Source: Litoditis marina
Lineage: Eukaryota > Nematoda > Chromadorea > Rhabditida > Rhabditidae
DNA length: 64,000 nucleotides
Assembly (NCBI GenBank): GCA_964036275.1
Contig: OZ038435.1
Coordinates: 25,649,521-25,713,520, forward strand
Direction: 5' to 3'
Shown: positions 62,550-64,000 of the stretch, piece after piece
Layout of the letters: each line of letters starts with the position of its first letter
Numbering within the stretch: the first letter of the stretch is position 1
The notes under the pieces: generated by a model
Database searches by the model: none
Seen by the model: only the letters and a program-made list of their open reading frames with translations
What the model was told of the DNA's origin: nothing
Made by a program: the position numbers and the translations under genes

Positions 62550-64000
62550 TGTACGGTGTACGTTGCCCTATTCCGCTGTGTTCGTAGTGGGATTTCAGTC
62601 GACTGACTTATGGCGTGTATATCGAGATAAAACTACCAATGGGATTTGGTCACTTTATATAATAGTAGTAGTAATGAGAGCAAACGATTCTTGTAGCCGT
62701 ATACCCGACTCTTTCAAAAAGACTAAACGGTAGTGCATTGCCCATTTTCAGTTATGAATGATATTAACAACTAAGCTAATAATAGTAATAATAGGAATAG
62801 TATGATGGTACGTGATGCGGGATGGTGGTGTGGTTTTGTGCGGTGCGAAGAGACTAGCTGTGCAAATAGTCCACTAATGCACTGCTCAAAGAGAAACATG
62901 ACGAATTACACCGGATAGAACATGCACATAATACACTTATACAGTAATCAGTAGGTCAACAAAAACAAAAAGATTTCTTTAGAAAGTCAAAGCCCGGGGT
63001 TCAGAACAAGATGAGTGGCAGATTTAATATTTTTATATTCCATAACCTAGTCACAGTCTTTTAATGATTTTGAGCATTGAGACAGTCAAAAACTACTAAA
63101 AAGCCTCACTGGTATAGTCAGTTGAACAAACTTAGGAAGTTTTATTAGCAACCGTGAAACTTTTCGCGTTAGTGAAAACAGCTAACCGACTGATTTTTCA
63201 GCCAAAAAAAGTGTAATTTCAGACAAATTTGAAAATTTGATTCAGTAATATAGAATTGATGCAGCTGTCCTGCCATAAGTTTCGGGGAGTTCGAGCCAGC
63301 ATTCGCTACTTTTTCTCTCGCGGGAGGCAAACACATGTGTTATTGCAGTATAGTGTCAAATGAGCTAAGCGCGACAGAAAAAGTTTGACGCGCCTCGAAA
63401 TTTTACACAAAACATATTGTTTCAATAATCATATCTTTATGCGAAAAGAGATCAAGCGTTCAAGAATTATTAGATCACTTCAAATCGTTGCGAAATGGTG
63501 TCACTTTCTTATGCATTGAAATGGCAAACATACTTTCATAAATTCTGAAACATCCATCCTCACTTAGTTATACTGAGGCAGTATTAAGAAATATCCCGAC
63601 TGTCATATCACAACCTTTTCTCCTTAAACCTTAAACTCATTATCTATCTGATGTTAATCTTTCCCGGGCACAATTTACGCGATACAGTGTGGCAAACGAG
63701 AGACGCAGGATGGGATCAAGATGCCAGCATAGTTCATAATACTACATACATGCAGCATATATACTATGATGCTTCACTGAGATAGAAAACTAATGTGTAA
63801 CTTAGACATGTTCAAGGAGCAGAGTGGCAGGGTTTCAAAGTTTTGAAGCGGTAACCTGTAACCAACCACACAGGAGTTATGCATGTTTTAAACTGATTAT
63901 GTTTATATTAGGTTATTTATTTGAAGAAAATATATTGCGTCACTAGGATCAATAATCATATCTTTGGGTCGAAACGATTTTTGAGTACATCTTCTACTGA

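Larger units (their letters stand above)
61475..64000. other. Non-coding right end of the window
   Basis: Contains one 124-bp TTAA MITE, two GGCGGCGTA fold-back elements, a fragment of the GAGACGCAGG family (63660-63745) and AT-rich sequence. No exon with good splice borders was recognised. It may hold the promoter or first exons of the minus-strand gene. Confidence 0.5.

Overview
The window is nuclear DNA from an intron-rich invertebrate animal. Every recognisable gene is split into many short exons with GT-AG borders. BRIP1/FANCJ and RSU1 homologues sit beside a transmembrane mucin with SEA and EGF domains, and two eukaryotic tRNA-His genes are present. The phylum cannot be fixed from the sequence. 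The DNA is AT-rich and crowded with short inverted-repeat elements. There are no bacterial operons, ribosome binding sites or CRISPR arrays.

Layout. 1-9327 (+): a BRIP1/FANCJ-type DEAH DNA helicase, 5' end outside the window. 9915-28252 (+): a PHD-finger protein of about 630 residues, unusual for a duplicated coding exon. The two copies are 12.7 kb apart, each with an upstream tRNA-His gene on the other strand. The second copy is split by about 12 kb of tandemly abutting Helitron-like elements (12745-24655), four of which carry or end in satellite arrays with 30-bp to 118-bp units. 29044-30007 (+): a four-exon orphan of 133 residues. 31585-35302 (+): RSU1, a leucine-rich-repeat protein of 271 residues. 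36260-44655 (-): a membrane mucin (signal peptide, Ser/Thr/Pro domain, EGF domains, SEA domain with a GSLVA cleavage motif, membrane span, short tail), convergent with RSU1. 46352-59022 (-), perhaps reaching 61356: a large unrecognised protein with two strand-rich regions around a helical middle. 61357-64000 shows only repeats.

The genes do not form a pathway. The most remarkable part is the mobile-element biology. It comprises the Helitron-like satellite cluster between duplicated exons, a dispersed GTAGTTTGATC motif in many introns and even inside a coding exon, and at least nine families of fold-back elements. Several of these have copies of exactly constant length, and one is flanked by 87-bp direct repeats. 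Most intron/exon borders were checked by hand for reading-frame continuity; unresolved junctions are named.
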